Assembly: GCA_016840095.1 (NCBI GenBank)
Contig: JAEOSZ010000026.1
Location: 17,920 to 81,919, forward strand
Reading direction: 5' to 3'
DNA length: 64,000 nucleotides
Origin: Candidatus Heimdallarchaeota archaeon
GTDB lineage: Archaea; Asgardarchaeota; Heimdallarchaeia; Heimdallarchaeales; Heimdallarchaeaceae
Positions 49,727-57,609 of the stretch are shown in pieces. Position 1 is the first letter of the stretch. Every line of letters starts with the position of its first letter. Under the pieces are notes generated by a model. It had not been told where the DNA came from, did no database searches, and worked only from the letters and a program-made list of their open reading frames with translations. The position numbers and the translations under genes were made by a program.

Positions 49727-50131
49727 ATGGTAGAAGATTGTCTTATTTGTAAAATAGTAGCAGGAGAAATGCCGAGCTTTACATTGTATGAGGATGAGGA
49801 AATCAAAGTGTTTCTAGATATATATCCTATATCCAAAGGTCACAGTTTGATTGTACCTAAGAAGCACTTTGAAGATATATTTGATATTCCTGAAACTGAC
49901 ATGAGTTTCACAAAGAAGATACCTGAAATTGCTACTAAACTAAAAAGAATAACAGAGGCAACAGGGATGAATATCGTTCAAAATAATGGTAGGGACGCTG
50001 GACAAATACTAAATCATATACACTTTCATCTAATACCACGATTTCCAGAAGATGGTATAAATATGATTCCGCCTAAATCAGAACTAGCAGAAGAAACAGC
50101 AAAAGAGCTAGTTGAAATGTATAATAGGTAG
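49727..50131 (+). CDS. HIT-family nucleotide hydrolase
   Basis: A 134-residue histidine-triad protein. The active site H-I-H-F-H-L near 103-108 is complete, and C-L-I-C-K near the start is the zinc-binding pair seen in HINT-type proteins. Members cleave phosphoramidates or dinucleotides such as AMP-NH2 compounds. The ATG at 49727 is chosen since the longer frame adds non-family sequence. It lies 68 bases before the small GTPase gene. Confidence 0.92.
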   Translation: MVEDCLICKIVAGEMPSFTLYEDEEIKVFLDIYPISKGHSLIVPKKHFEDIFDIPETDMSFTKKIPEIATKLKRITEATGMNIVQNNGRDAGQILNHIHFHLIPRFPEDGINMIPPKSELAEETAKELVEMYNR

Positions 50132-50199
50132 AAAAAACAAGCAATGACAAGCACAAACTTAATAAAAAATGAGAAAAGAGAACTTACAAGGGGAAAATA

Positions 50200-50769
50200 A
50201 TGGCAGAAGACGAGGGGCAAGGAAAAAAATACATCTTTAAAATAGTGTTATTGGGTGATCCAGGAGTAGGAAAAAGTTCCCTAATCACTAGATTTGTTCA
50301 CAATCGTTTCCAAGCATCATATCTTATGACTATAGGAGTCGATATTCTAAGCAAACAACTGTTTGTTGAAAAAGATGAGGTATTATTCCTAATAAGTGAT
50401 ATCGGAGGACAAGAAAGGTTTGCATCAGTTAGAGAAAAATTCTATCGTGGAGCAAGAGGATGTTTCTTAGTGTTTGATCTCTCTAGAAATAATACTTTGA
50501 GTTCATTAAAAGCTTGGAAGAAAGGATTGGAAGGTGTTGAAGAAGATGCTTTGTATTTCCTGATAGGTAACAAAGCAGACTTAAAGGAGCAAATTGCAGT
50601 TTCAGACGAAAATATTGAAGAAATGATTCAAGAGTTGGGAATATCAAAGGATTCATTCTTTATTACATCAGCGAAAACAGGTGAAAAAGTAGAAGATGCT
50701 TTCAGAACCTTTGCACAAGAATTAATGAAGGATGTAGAAAGAAAGAGAGTAGAATTTGGTTACGATTAA
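50200..50769 (+). CDS. Rab/Ras-like small GTPase
   Basis: A 189-residue small GTPase. G1 is G-D-P-G-V-G-K-S (19-26), switch I carries T-I-G-V-D (44-48), G3 is D-I-G-G-Q-E (67-72), G4 N-K-A-D (124-127), and G5 S-A-K (157-159). T-I-G-V-D and Q-E-R-F are like eukaryotic Rab proteins. The C-terminus ends F-G-Y-D with no cysteine for prenylation, so membrane binding, if any, uses another means. Expanded small GTPases are a mark of Asgard archaea. No GAP or GEF is adjacent. Confidence 0.93.
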   Translation: MAEDEGQGKKYIFKIVLLGDPGVGKSSLITRFVHNRFQASYLMTIGVDILSKQLFVEKDEVLFLISDIGGQERFASVREKFYRGARGCFLVFDLSRNNTLSSLKAWKKGLEGVEEDALYFLIGNKADLKEQIAVSDENIEEMIQELGISKDSFFITSAKTGEKVEDAFRTFAQELMKDVERKRVEFGYD

Positions 50770-50878
50770 GAAATTGTAAATTATTCCTTTTGTTTTTGTG
50801 CTACTAGAATTATTAATACATAATACTAAACGACAAGTTTAAAAGAAGTAGTAAAAGAAAAAAGATGTCGAAAATCAC

Positions 50879-51018
50879 GGGGCAGTAGTTTAGCCTGGCC
50901 TAAAGAGACAGGTTGTGAACCACCTCTGGTTAATGATGGGGGACTGTCAAGTTCTTTGCAGTCTTGCATTGAGTGCCGAACTCCTTCGACCCGGGTTCAA
51001 ATCCCGGCTGCCTCGCCA
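50879..51018 (+). tRNA. tRNA-like gene, probably tRNA-His (GTG), interrupted twice
   Basis: Acceptor GGGGCAG pairs with CTGCCTC (one G-T). The T arm CCGGG-TTCAAAT-CCCGG and CCA are intact. GACAGG-TTGTGAA-CC then TGTC makes a perfect 6-bp anticodon stem with anticodon GTG at 50915-50917, provided about 23 bases (50922-50944) are removed. A further ~38 bases (about 50949-50986) must leave the variable loop. The 140-base span exceeds a mature tRNA by about 64. Intron boundaries are estimates. The discriminator is G, not the C usual for tRNA-His. Confidence 0.65.
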
Positions 51019-51020
51019 AA

Positions 51021-51032
51021 TTTTTCTTTTTA
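51021..51032 (+). terminator. T-rich terminator after the tRNA-His-like gene
   Basis: T5-C-T4-A-T... begins 3 bases after the encoded CCA, as expected for archaeal termination. Confidence 0.4.
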
Positions 51033-51071
51033 TTCGATAGCTTTTTATTGCTTCGGAAATCAAAGGGCCTA

Positions 51072-51719
51072 ATGAAGAGGTATACTTTGTTATTTGTAAT
51101 GATTATACCAATAATTACAGGCATATCTATTGTCAGTACTCCGACTTTGGCAAATCAGTATACTATAGAAGATGGGGATTACATTGACTATGGTTATCAA
51201 ATGCTCGTTGATAGTGCTATCGTAGAAACTCGAACTGAAGCGAATCCCTTTCAGATAGTAATTATGGAAGACAATTGTGTCCCTCCAGGGCTATATATAC
51301 ATCTTATTGGCATGAATAATGGGGAGATAAAAACCAACATAATTATTCCTCCTGAAGAAGGATTTTTGCCAAGTGATCCTACTTATGGTGCTTATTCTGG
51401 TAAAGCTGTTACTTTTAATAATCTTCAAATTTACAAAATAAATGGATATCATTATACAGAACTTCCAACTCAACCTGAACCTAGATCCTTTGTATTTTGG
51501 ATTCTTACAATTGGTGGAACTATTTTAGGTTTGGCAGCTGCAGTTCTTCTAATTTATGGTGGTTATAGATATTATCCTAAACTCTTTGGTAAACGTTGTT
51601 TAACATGCAAGAGAAGTGCTGCGGGTTACTGTAAGAATTGTGGTAAATCTTTTTGCAATACTTGTTACTCAAATGGGTGCCCTAATTGTAAAGGCCGGTC
51701 TCTTATCAGATTTAGCTGA
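51072..51719 (+). CDS. FKBP-like exported domain + TM + zinc finger (copy 1)
   Basis: A 215-residue protein. A signal peptide (about 1-26) leads into an FKBP-like domain (30-125) recognisable by E-D-G-D-Y-I-D-Y-G-Y near the start and P-P-G-L...G-M-N-N-G-E...I-P-P-E-E-G-F (71-98). A membrane helix lies at 140-162. The cytoplasmic tail has eight cysteines at 176, 179, 187, 190, 195, 198, 203 and 206 (x2-x7-x2-x4-x2-x4-x2), a two-zinc finger. FKBPs are prolyl isomerases, but active-site residues are only partly kept. The ATG at 51072 avoids reading through the tRNA. Copy 2 follows. Confidence 0.8.
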   Translation: MKRYTLLFVMIIPIITGISIVSTPTLANQYTIEDGDYIDYGYQMLVDSAIVETRTEANPFQIVIMEDNCVPPGLYIHLIGMNNGEIKTNIIIPPEEGFLPSDPTYGAYSGKAVTFNNLQIYKINGYHYTELPTQPEPRSFVFWILTIGGTILGLAAAVLLIYGGYRYYPKLFGKRCLTCKRSAAGYCKNCGKSFCNTCYSNGCPNCKGRSLIRFS

Positions 51720-51771
51720 AATAGTGTGTCTCTTCGAAATTCTTTTAAATTTTTTTACTTCTCTTTAATCA

Positions 51772-52365
51772 ATGAGACGCCAACTCTATATCTTGATCAT
51801 GCTATCAATTATGACTTCATTAGTTGTTACTCAATCTCTAACTGTTAAAGCATATGATAATCTATATGGAGTTGAATATGACGATGTAATTGATGTTGCG
51901 TTTGAAAGCTGGATAAATGGTATCTTCTCTAATAGTTATACAGCAGAAGGCCCTTTCAGACTTACTGTAAGTAATCAAGTAATCAACTCGAATTTTACTA
52001 GCGAACTCCTTGGGATGAAGGAAGGTGAAGTAAAACCCTATATTACTTGGATTAATTTGGATGAAGATGTAATAGAGTATTATGATACAACAATTGTGAG
52101 GTTAGTAAAAGATTCTACTCCTGATTCAACACTTGCATGGAGAATAATTCGTCCGATTCTCATTACTGTTGCTAGTCTAGGTATTGTTATTGGAGGAGCT
52201 TATGCTGGAGTTAAAATCAGTCAGCGCTTAGGAATCAAAGGATGTTCTACTTGTGATAATAAAGCAACCTCTAAATGCTCAAGATGTGGAGAAAACTATT
52301 GTGCTAGCTGCTCAAGTAAAGGATGCAATAGTTGTGGAAGTAGACAATTCGTTAGACGTCAGTAA
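51772..52365 (+). CDS. FKBP-like exported domain + TM + zinc finger (copy 2)
   Basis: A 197-residue paralogue of the preceding gene with the same layout. Signal peptide about 1-26, a shorter and more degenerate FKBP-like domain (34-112) keeping L-L-G-M-K-E-G-E-V-K (79-88) but lacking the I-P-P-E motif, a membrane helix near 124-146, and eight cysteines at 158, 161, 169, 172, 177, 180, 185 and 188 with identical spacing to copy 1. The conserved cysteine pattern against a diverging outer domain implies the finger is the constrained part. It lies 52 bases after copy 1. Confidence 0.78.
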   Translation: MRRQLYILIMLSIMTSLVVTQSLTVKAYDNLYGVEYDDVIDVAFESWINGIFSNSYTAEGPFRLTVSNQVINSNFTSELLGMKEGEVKPYITWINLDEDVIEYYDTTIVRLVKDSTPDSTLAWRIIRPILITVASLGIVIGGAYAGVKISQRLGIKGCSTCDNKATSKCSRCGENYCASCSSKGCNSCGSRQFVRRQ

Positions 52366-52420
52366 TCTTAACTCATACAAAGATTTTTTTAATGATTTCA
52401 ATATATTATTTTACCTTTAT

Positions 52421-52503
52421 GCCAGGATAGCCAAGTGGTACGGCGGGGGTCTCGAAAACCTCTGGCATCAGCCTCCGGGGTTCAAATCCCCGTCCTGGCT
52501 CCA
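52421..52503 (+). tRNA. tRNA-Ser (CGA)
   Basis: Acceptor GCCAGGA/TCCTGGC, anticodon stem GGGGT/ACCTC with loop CT-CGA-AA, a long class II variable arm and T arm CGGGG/CCCCG. CCA is encoded. The discriminator base is T, whereas serine tRNAs normally have G. No intron. Confidence 0.92.
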
Positions 52504-52577
52504 AGGAATTCGCCATACTTTTATTTCATTAAGTTTTTATTGTGCTCAGCTAATCTCTGCCTATAGGTGACTTTGTA

Positions 52578-54008
52578 ATGGTATCTCCAACATTTCGTGT
52601 AAGAAGTATTTATGATGTTGCACTAATTAAATTAGTGTCAGAAAATCTAGATTTTGAACTTGTACAACCCGTTCCAGAGCAAATTATGTTGTTCAAAATT
52701 GAAGAAAAAATGGTCCCATATGATATTGAAATTCAAGATATCTTAGAAGGTTATGGAATTTCTATTGAAGGAGATGAAGAGTATGTTTCCTTGATCAGTA
52801 CTCTGTTTCATAAAAATATACCCAATTCAATTGTTCTTAAACATCCAGTTCAGCTTCATGCGGTCTATAATGGTAAAGTTGTCCACATTAATAACGAGAA
52901 AAATCTCTCTGTAATTGATATAGGAGAGAATGTTAATGCAATCTTATTTGGTTCAAATTTCCATAAGGGACAAAAAGTAGTTGTTCAGATTAAACAACTC
53001 AACATTTTTGAGGATCAACTACCTGTTTGTTCAACCGTTATTCATTTTCCAGGTCAATCTGTAATATTGGAAAGAGATGCAAATTTTGTTAGAGTTTCAA
53101 GAAAATTACCTAAGTTGGATAGAGATAAGCTATTTGAGTTAGGTAAAGGTATGAGACCGGAAGACCACGGATTAATAATGCGAACTAGCGCAACAAAAGC
53201 CTCACAAGAAGCTATCCAAGCTGATATTGATCAACTTGTTCAAAGAGCTGAAGAACTTGATTTGTTGATATCAGGTTCATCTTATGGTCCAGGAATACTA
53301 CAAGCAGGACAGACAGTTGCTCATGTATTATTAGTAAAGGATGCTAAGGAAAAGCTTACAGAACTTAGAAACAAAGTGGTTCCATCAATACCAATGTATC
53401 ATTGGTTCATGTCTTATTCAAAAGAATTGAAGCTTACTACAACTTTTGCTGAAAGAATTGCAAAAGAAATAGATGGAAACAAAATTTCTACTGTGCTAAA
53501 AGAAATTATTCTAGAAGCAGATTTTAGCGACAACTCTATTATGTATTTACAAGAGTACAAATTAACTTCTCCTCCACAAGAAAGGATTCTAGGCCAACTA
53601 AGTTGGTCAGATGATGTTTTAGTTATTAAGAGGAGTTTTAGATCTTCTCGAGGTGTTCACTATAGCTTAGATATTGATATTAGTCAAGGTGATACTTCCT
53701 CCATTCTTGCAAAAGAAGGTAGTTGGTCAGTACATATGAAAATCTTTCGAGATGACAAACAGTTAGGTGAAACAGTGAAAATCGTAACACCAATAGAGCT
53801 TTGCAATGGTGGAAAACTTAGATATATTGATTTAGGTTTACTACTTATTAAAAAAGAGGAAGAAATAAAGACTGTGGATGAAGGTCTAATAAATCACCTA
53901 ACCGATAAAGGAATAATTTCCAATCAACTAAGAGAGAAAATCTATTCAATTTTAGAAGAATGCCAAAAGCAATTAGCAGCTGGAAAAGATCAAATTCTAG
54001 TAATGTAA
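52578..54008 (+). CDS. FAU-1-like RNA-binding protein / RNase E/G-type
   Basis: A 476-residue protein matching archaeal FAU-1. It starts V-R-S-I-Y-D-V-A-L near 8-16 as in that family, has an S1-like barrel near 90-150, and an RNase E/G-like segment V-S-R-K-L-P-K-L-D-R near 174-183. A DUF402-type beta domain lies near 340-430. FAU-1 of Pyrococcus binds AU-rich RNA and has been linked to rRNA maturation. Begins 74 bases after tRNA-Ser. Confidence 0.88.
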   Translation: MVSPTFRVRSIYDVALIKLVSENLDFELVQPVPEQIMLFKIEEKMVPYDIEIQDILEGYGISIEGDEEYVSLISTLFHKNIPNSIVLKHPVQLHAVYNGKVVHINNEKNLSVIDIGENVNAILFGSNFHKGQKVVVQIKQLNIFEDQLPVCSTVIHFPGQSVILERDANFVRVSRKLPKLDRDKLFELGKGMRPEDHGLIMRTSATKASQEAIQADIDQLVQRAEELDLLISGSSYGPGILQAGQTVAHVLLVKDAKEKLTELRNKVVPSIPMYHWFMSYSKELKLTTTFAERIAKEIDGNKISTVLKEIILEADFSDNSIMYLQEYKLTSPPQERILGQLSWSDDVLVIKRSFRSSRGVHYSLDIDISQGDTSSILAKEGSWSVHMKIFRDDKQLGETVKIVTPIELCNGGKLRYIDLGLLLIKKEEEIKTVDEGLINHLTDKGIISNQLREKIYSILEECQKQLAAGKDQILVM

Positions 54009-54031
54009 GAATAATATGGAAGTTGTAATTG

Positions 54032-54937
54032 ATGGAACACTTAACAGCTGTTAAATGGGATCCTTCAACCTCTCCTTTTGTTTTTCTTTTTCTAAGAAAG
54101 CCAAATCAAGAAACGGAGGAGATAGTTAAGAAACCTCTTTTTCCTGGAGACCCTTTTAATGTTACAATATCTGAAGAAAAAGTGTGCATAGGACACTCAA
54201 TAAACAAGGAAGAGTATCATTTCTGTAATAGTACAGTTGACGGGCAATATAACAGATGTTATACTTGTGAACAACAAGATTTTGAACGTTGCTTTCTATT
54301 TTGTGACGCATCAAAGCCTTTTGGGAACTGCATAAATTCTGCAGCTTATGAATACTGTAAATCTCATAAAAGTTCAGTTTATCTTGCTTTGATTGCAAAT
54401 GATGTAAAAGTAGGTGTATCATTTACTCCATTGAAGAGATGGATGAATCAGGGAGCTGATATAGCAGTTGAAATACTGAAAGTAAAAGATGGATTTGAAG
54501 CACGAACAGTTGAAAAGATGATTTCATCTGATTTAGGAATATCTCAAACAATTAGAAAAGCTACTAAAGCTAGAAAGCTGAATTACAATCTTGAACGCTC
54601 CTTACCAGACTTTAGAAAATTATCTAAGGAGGTAATCTCTTATCTAGAAGGCAAATCACTGCTATCAGAACCCTCAGATATTCTCTTTAAAGAAACAAGC
54701 TTATCTTCATACTATGGGGATATACCTTCAATAAATGTAAATCCAATACTAAATGAAGTTGAAAAGACTTCTCAGATAACTGGTACAATTGTTGGTGTGA
54801 AAGGAAAGCTTCTAGTTTCTAAAGTAAACAACAGCTATTATGTAACAAATCTCTCAAAAATTGTAGGGCATTTACTGTCTTTTTCTGATAAACCTTTGAA
54901 ACTGAAGGGACAAAAATCTCTTTCTGAATTTTTCTAA
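54032..54937 (+). CDS. DUF2797 protein
   Basis: A 301-residue protein of the DUF2797 family, function unknown. A cysteine-rich region near 65-110 (C-x11-C-x2-C...C-x3-C...C) probably binds zinc. Residues ~115-190 show a GIY-YIG-like pattern (Y-L-A-L-I...K-V-G-V-S...R-W) as in this family. It may touch nucleic acid, which fits its place directly after FAU-1 (20-base gap), but this is inference. The ATG at 54032 is preferred to the TTG just before it. Confidence 0.8.
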   Translation: MEHLTAVKWDPSTSPFVFLFLRKPNQETEEIVKKPLFPGDPFNVTISEEKVCIGHSINKEEYHFCNSTVDGQYNRCYTCEQQDFERCFLFCDASKPFGNCINSAAYEYCKSHKSSVYLALIANDVKVGVSFTPLKRWMNQGADIAVEILKVKDGFEARTVEKMISSDLGISQTIRKATKARKLNYNLERSLPDFRKLSKEVISYLEGKSLLSEPSDILFKETSLSSYYGDIPSINVNPILNEVEKTSQITGTIVGVKGKLLVSKVNNSYYVTNLSKIVGHLLSFSDKPLKLKGQKSLSEFF

Positions 54938-55005
54938 GAATAATTAATTCATATTACAAGAGTAGAATAATTTAAATTCATAAGTAAAACTGACTATTTG
55001 ATACT

Positions 55006-55245
55006 ATGAGTGACTTCAAAGAACGCAATATCCAATGTATACTTGAAATACTAAAGAAAAAAAATCCAGCCACTACAAAGGATATTATGGCTATGAGAGA
55101 TCTTTTTCCAGATCTTTGTGCTGGCTGTTCCTCAGGTGGAGATGTAGTTTTAGCTGGAAAACAGTTAGTTGAAGAAGGAATGGTTCAAAGAAAATGGACT
55201 AATGAAGGATTTGAATGGAAGTTAATCTCAGATCCAGAAGAATAA
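55006..55245 (+). CDS. Small winged-helix-like protein with CxxC
   Basis: A 79-residue protein with a helix-turn-helix-like N-terminus (N-I-Q-C-I-L-E-I-L-K-K-K-N-P-A-T-T-K-D), then C38-A-G-C41, a helix A-G-K-Q-L-V-E-E-G-M-V (50-60) and a final hairpin. The pattern suits a small winged-helix regulator. The CxxC could bind iron-sulfur or zinc. It ends 7 bases before the cysteine desulfurase gene and is very likely in its operon. No family recognised. Confidence 0.65.
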   Translation: MSDFKERNIQCILEILKKKNPATTKDIMAMRDLFPDLCAGCSSGGDVVLAGKQLVEEGMVQRKWTNEGFEWKLISDPEE

Positions 55246-55252
55246 GGTGAAT

Positions 55253-56521
55253 ATGATGGTTGTTTGGTCTCGTATTAGAAGAGATTTTCCGGTTTTAAAT
55301 GAGCTTTACGAAGGTAAAAGCCTAATCTATTTTGATTCAGCATGTATGGCTCTCAAACCAGTTCAAGTTTGGGAAGCAATGGAATATTATTACAAATATC
55401 TAGGGGCTTGTGGTGGGGCAGGTAGGTCAACTCATAGTCTTGGTGTTGAGACAAGCTTACTTACTGAAGAATCGAGACAGAAGATTGCCTCGTTTATAAA
55501 TGCAAAAACCCCAAATGAAATAGTTTGGACACGAAATGCAACTGAAGGACTGAACATAGTTGCAGCTACTTTACCAATAAAAAAGGATGAGAATGTTGTC
55601 ACAACAACTTTAGAGCACCATAGTGGAATGCTCCCATTTTTCAAAAAGTGTCAAGAAACTGGAAGTGAATTGAGGATAGTAAATGCTAAACCTGATGGAA
55701 CCTTTGATCCAGCTGACTTCGAAGAAAAGATAGATGACAAAACAAAGATTGTTTCATTTGTCCACGCATCAAACCTAACAGGTACAATCGCACCTCTAGA
55801 AAACATAGTAGAAATTGCTCATGAACATGATGCTTGGGTAGTTTCTGATGAAGCTCAATTTGCACCCCATGATAAATTAGATGTGCAAAAATTGGATGTT
55901 GATTTTAGTGTTCTAAGTGTTCACAAAGCTTGTGGACCAACAGGTATAGGTGTATTATATGGTAAATATGAACGCCTTGAAGAACTAGAAATGTTCCTTG
56001 TAGGCGGTGATGTAATTGAAGATGTCGTCTATGAAAATGGCAAAATCACTCCGAAATATCTTCCACCACCTCATAAATTTGAAGCAGGTTTGCAAAATTA
56101 TGGTGGGATGTTAGGTGCTGGAGCAGCTGTTGATTACTTACAAGGAATAGGAATGGAAAACATACATAAAAGAGAACAAGCTTTCTCAAGAAGATTATTA
56201 GAAGGTGTTCTTGAATTAGAGAAATTCGAGGTTCTTGGTCCTCTTGATTATAAACAAAGAGCTGCTTTAGTATCATTTAGACCTAAATCAGATGCTATGA
56301 ATCACAATGATGTAACAGAGTATTTCAATGAAATGATTCCAAATCATAAAATTCTGATGCGTTCTGGGAATATGTGTGTGCACCCATTCCAATATCAGAT
56401 AGGGATAAATCCTGCTCAAGGAGAAGGAGTAACTCGTGCATCTCTCTATATCTACAATACAATGGATGAAGTTGATATATTCTTGACAGAACTTGAAAAC
56501 TTTGCTAAAGCAATTGATTAA
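55253..56521 (+). CDS. sufS: Cysteine desulfurase, SufS-like
   Basis: A 422-residue class V aminotransferase-fold enzyme mobilising sulfur from cysteine. The PLP lysine is in S-V-H-K-A-C-G-P near 222-229, and the catalytic cysteine lies in R-S-G-N-M-C-V-H near 371-378. The T-T-L-E-H-H-S-G-M near 119-127 is also typical. ATG at 55253 (GTG at 55247 is part of the upstream GGTGA). No SufBC or IscU is visible here, so the sulfur acceptor is unknown. Confidence 0.9.
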   Translation: MMVVWSRIRRDFPVLNELYEGKSLIYFDSACMALKPVQVWEAMEYYYKYLGACGGAGRSTHSLGVETSLLTEESRQKIASFINAKTPNEIVWTRNATEGLNIVAATLPIKKDENVVTTTLEHHSGMLPFFKKCQETGSELRIVNAKPDGTFDPADFEEKIDDKTKIVSFVHASNLTGTIAPLENIVEIAHEHDAWVVSDEAQFAPHDKLDVQKLDVDFSVLSVHKACGPTGIGVLYGKYERLEELEMFLVGGDVIEDVVYENGKITPKYLPPPHKFEAGLQNYGGMLGAGAAVDYLQGIGMENIHKREQAFSRRLLEGVLELEKFEVLGPLDYKQRAALVSFRPKSDAMNHNDVTEYFNEMIPNHKILMRSGNMCVHPFQYQIGINPAQGEGVTRASLYIYNTMDEVDIFLTELENFAKAID

Positions 56522-56528
56522 TTTCTAA

Positions 56529-56534
56529 GGAGGT
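56529..56534 (+). promoter_or_regulatory. Strong Shine-Dalgarno before an ATT start
   Basis: GGAGGT sits 6 bases before the codon ATT at 56541 and decides the start of the epimerase gene. No ATG, GTG or TTG lies between it and the Rossmann glycine motif. Confidence 0.65.
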
Positions 56535-56540
56535 TATCAT

Positions 56541-57482
56541 ATTTCAAAAAATATCTTACTAACTGGTGGGTGTGGTTTCATAGGATCACATCTGGTAGAT
56601 CTATTGGTAAAAAAAGGATTTCACATTACAGTAGTAGATGATTTATCTGCCAAGACTGATTTAAGATATCTTCAAAATTACATTGATAATGATTCTGTGA
56701 TTTTTAGTAAAACTGATGTAAGAGATTATGATAAACTGTTAGAATTTGAAAGAGATTTTGATTTTGTATTTCATCTAGCTGCGCAACCAGATGTAAAATT
56801 AAGCGTTACAGATCCTCGTTTTGATTTTGAAGTTAATGTACTAGGAACACTAAACATACTTGAATTTATGAGACAAAGAGACATTACCAAGTTTGTTTTT
56901 GCTAGTTCTCTTGGAACAGTATATGGTGAACCTGATGTTTATCCAACTCCAGAAAACTACCAATTAAAACCAATTAGTAACTATGGAGCAGCAAAAGCAG
57001 CTTCTGAAATGTATTGTTCCAGTTATTCTTCATTATATGACATTGACATAATTTCTTTGAGGTTAGGAAATATCTATGGACCTCGTTCTACACATGGAGT
57101 GATGTTTGATTTTTACAATAAATTGCTAAAAGATTCAGCAACTCTGGAAATTCTTGGTGATGGTTCTCAAACAAAAACCTATCTCCATATAAATGACACA
57201 ATAAACGCATTTGACATCACATTTGAAAATATGAAGGAAGGTTTTGATGTGTATAATGTAAGTTCAAGTGAGCAAACAACAGTAAAGCAAATAGCTAAAT
57301 TTATGTCAAAAACCCTAGGTTTAGAGAATGTAAACTATACTTTCACTGGTGGAAAAAGAGGTTGGAAGGGAGATGTAGTTTTTACATCAGTTGATACCTT
57401 GAAATTACATGCTTTAGGGTGGAATGCTAAGATTTCAATAGAAGAAGGCATCAGTGATTATGTTGATTGGCTAAAGAAGTAG
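56541..57482 (+). CDS. NAD-dependent nucleotide-sugar epimerase/dehydratase, ATT start
   Basis: A 313-residue extended SDR. The N-terminal L-L-T-G-G-C-G-F-I-G-S-H (6-17) is the NAD-binding motif. Catalytic Y-G-A-A-K lies near 148-152 and S-S-L-G-T-V-Y near 121-127. It resembles UDP-glucose 4-epimerase and related enzymes. The only start that includes the NAD motif is ATT at 56541, with GGAGGT 6 bases upstream. The next ordinary start, TTG at 56604, would delete the motif. It follows the desulfurase by 19 bases, though the functions are unrelated. Confidence 0.85.
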   Translation: MSKNILLTGGCGFIGSHLVDLLVKKGFHITVVDDLSAKTDLRYLQNYIDNDSVIFSKTDVRDYDKLLEFERDFDFVFHLAAQPDVKLSVTDPRFDFEVNVLGTLNILEFMRQRDITKFVFASSLGTVYGEPDVYPTPENYQLKPISNYGAAKAASEMYCSSYSSLYDIDIISLRLGNIYGPRSTHGVMFDFYNKLLKDSATLEILGDGSQTKTYLHINDTINAFDITFENMKEGFDVYNVSSSEQTTVKQIAKFMSKTLGLENVNYTFTGGKRGWKGDVVFTSVDTLKLHALGWNAKISIEEGISDYVDWLKK

Positions 57483-57609
57483 ACCCATTAGAACAATTAT
57501 TTGAAAGAATATAGAATATTTTTATCTATTAATATCTTTTAAACCGAAATGATTAAAAAACAGATTGTAAGTCATGATAATGAATAGAACTTTTAATAGG
57601 GGTATTAAA

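Noticed and set aside
50939..50955. Reading the interrupted tRNA as tRNA-Asp (loop CTGTCAA, G73)
   Set aside because: No sequence can pair with the 5' stem GGGGA to close that loop, whereas GTG gives a perfect 6-bp stem after one excision. G73 leaves some doubt.
50930..51124. Leftward 64-codon frame across the tRNA-His-like gene
   Set aside because: It overlaps a structured RNA gene and the start of the FKBP-like gene and has no protein-like pattern.
56541..56604. Frameshift or truncation of the epimerase N-terminus
   Set aside because: The upstream sequence continues in the same frame without a stop and restores the complete NAD motif, so an ATT start explains it better.
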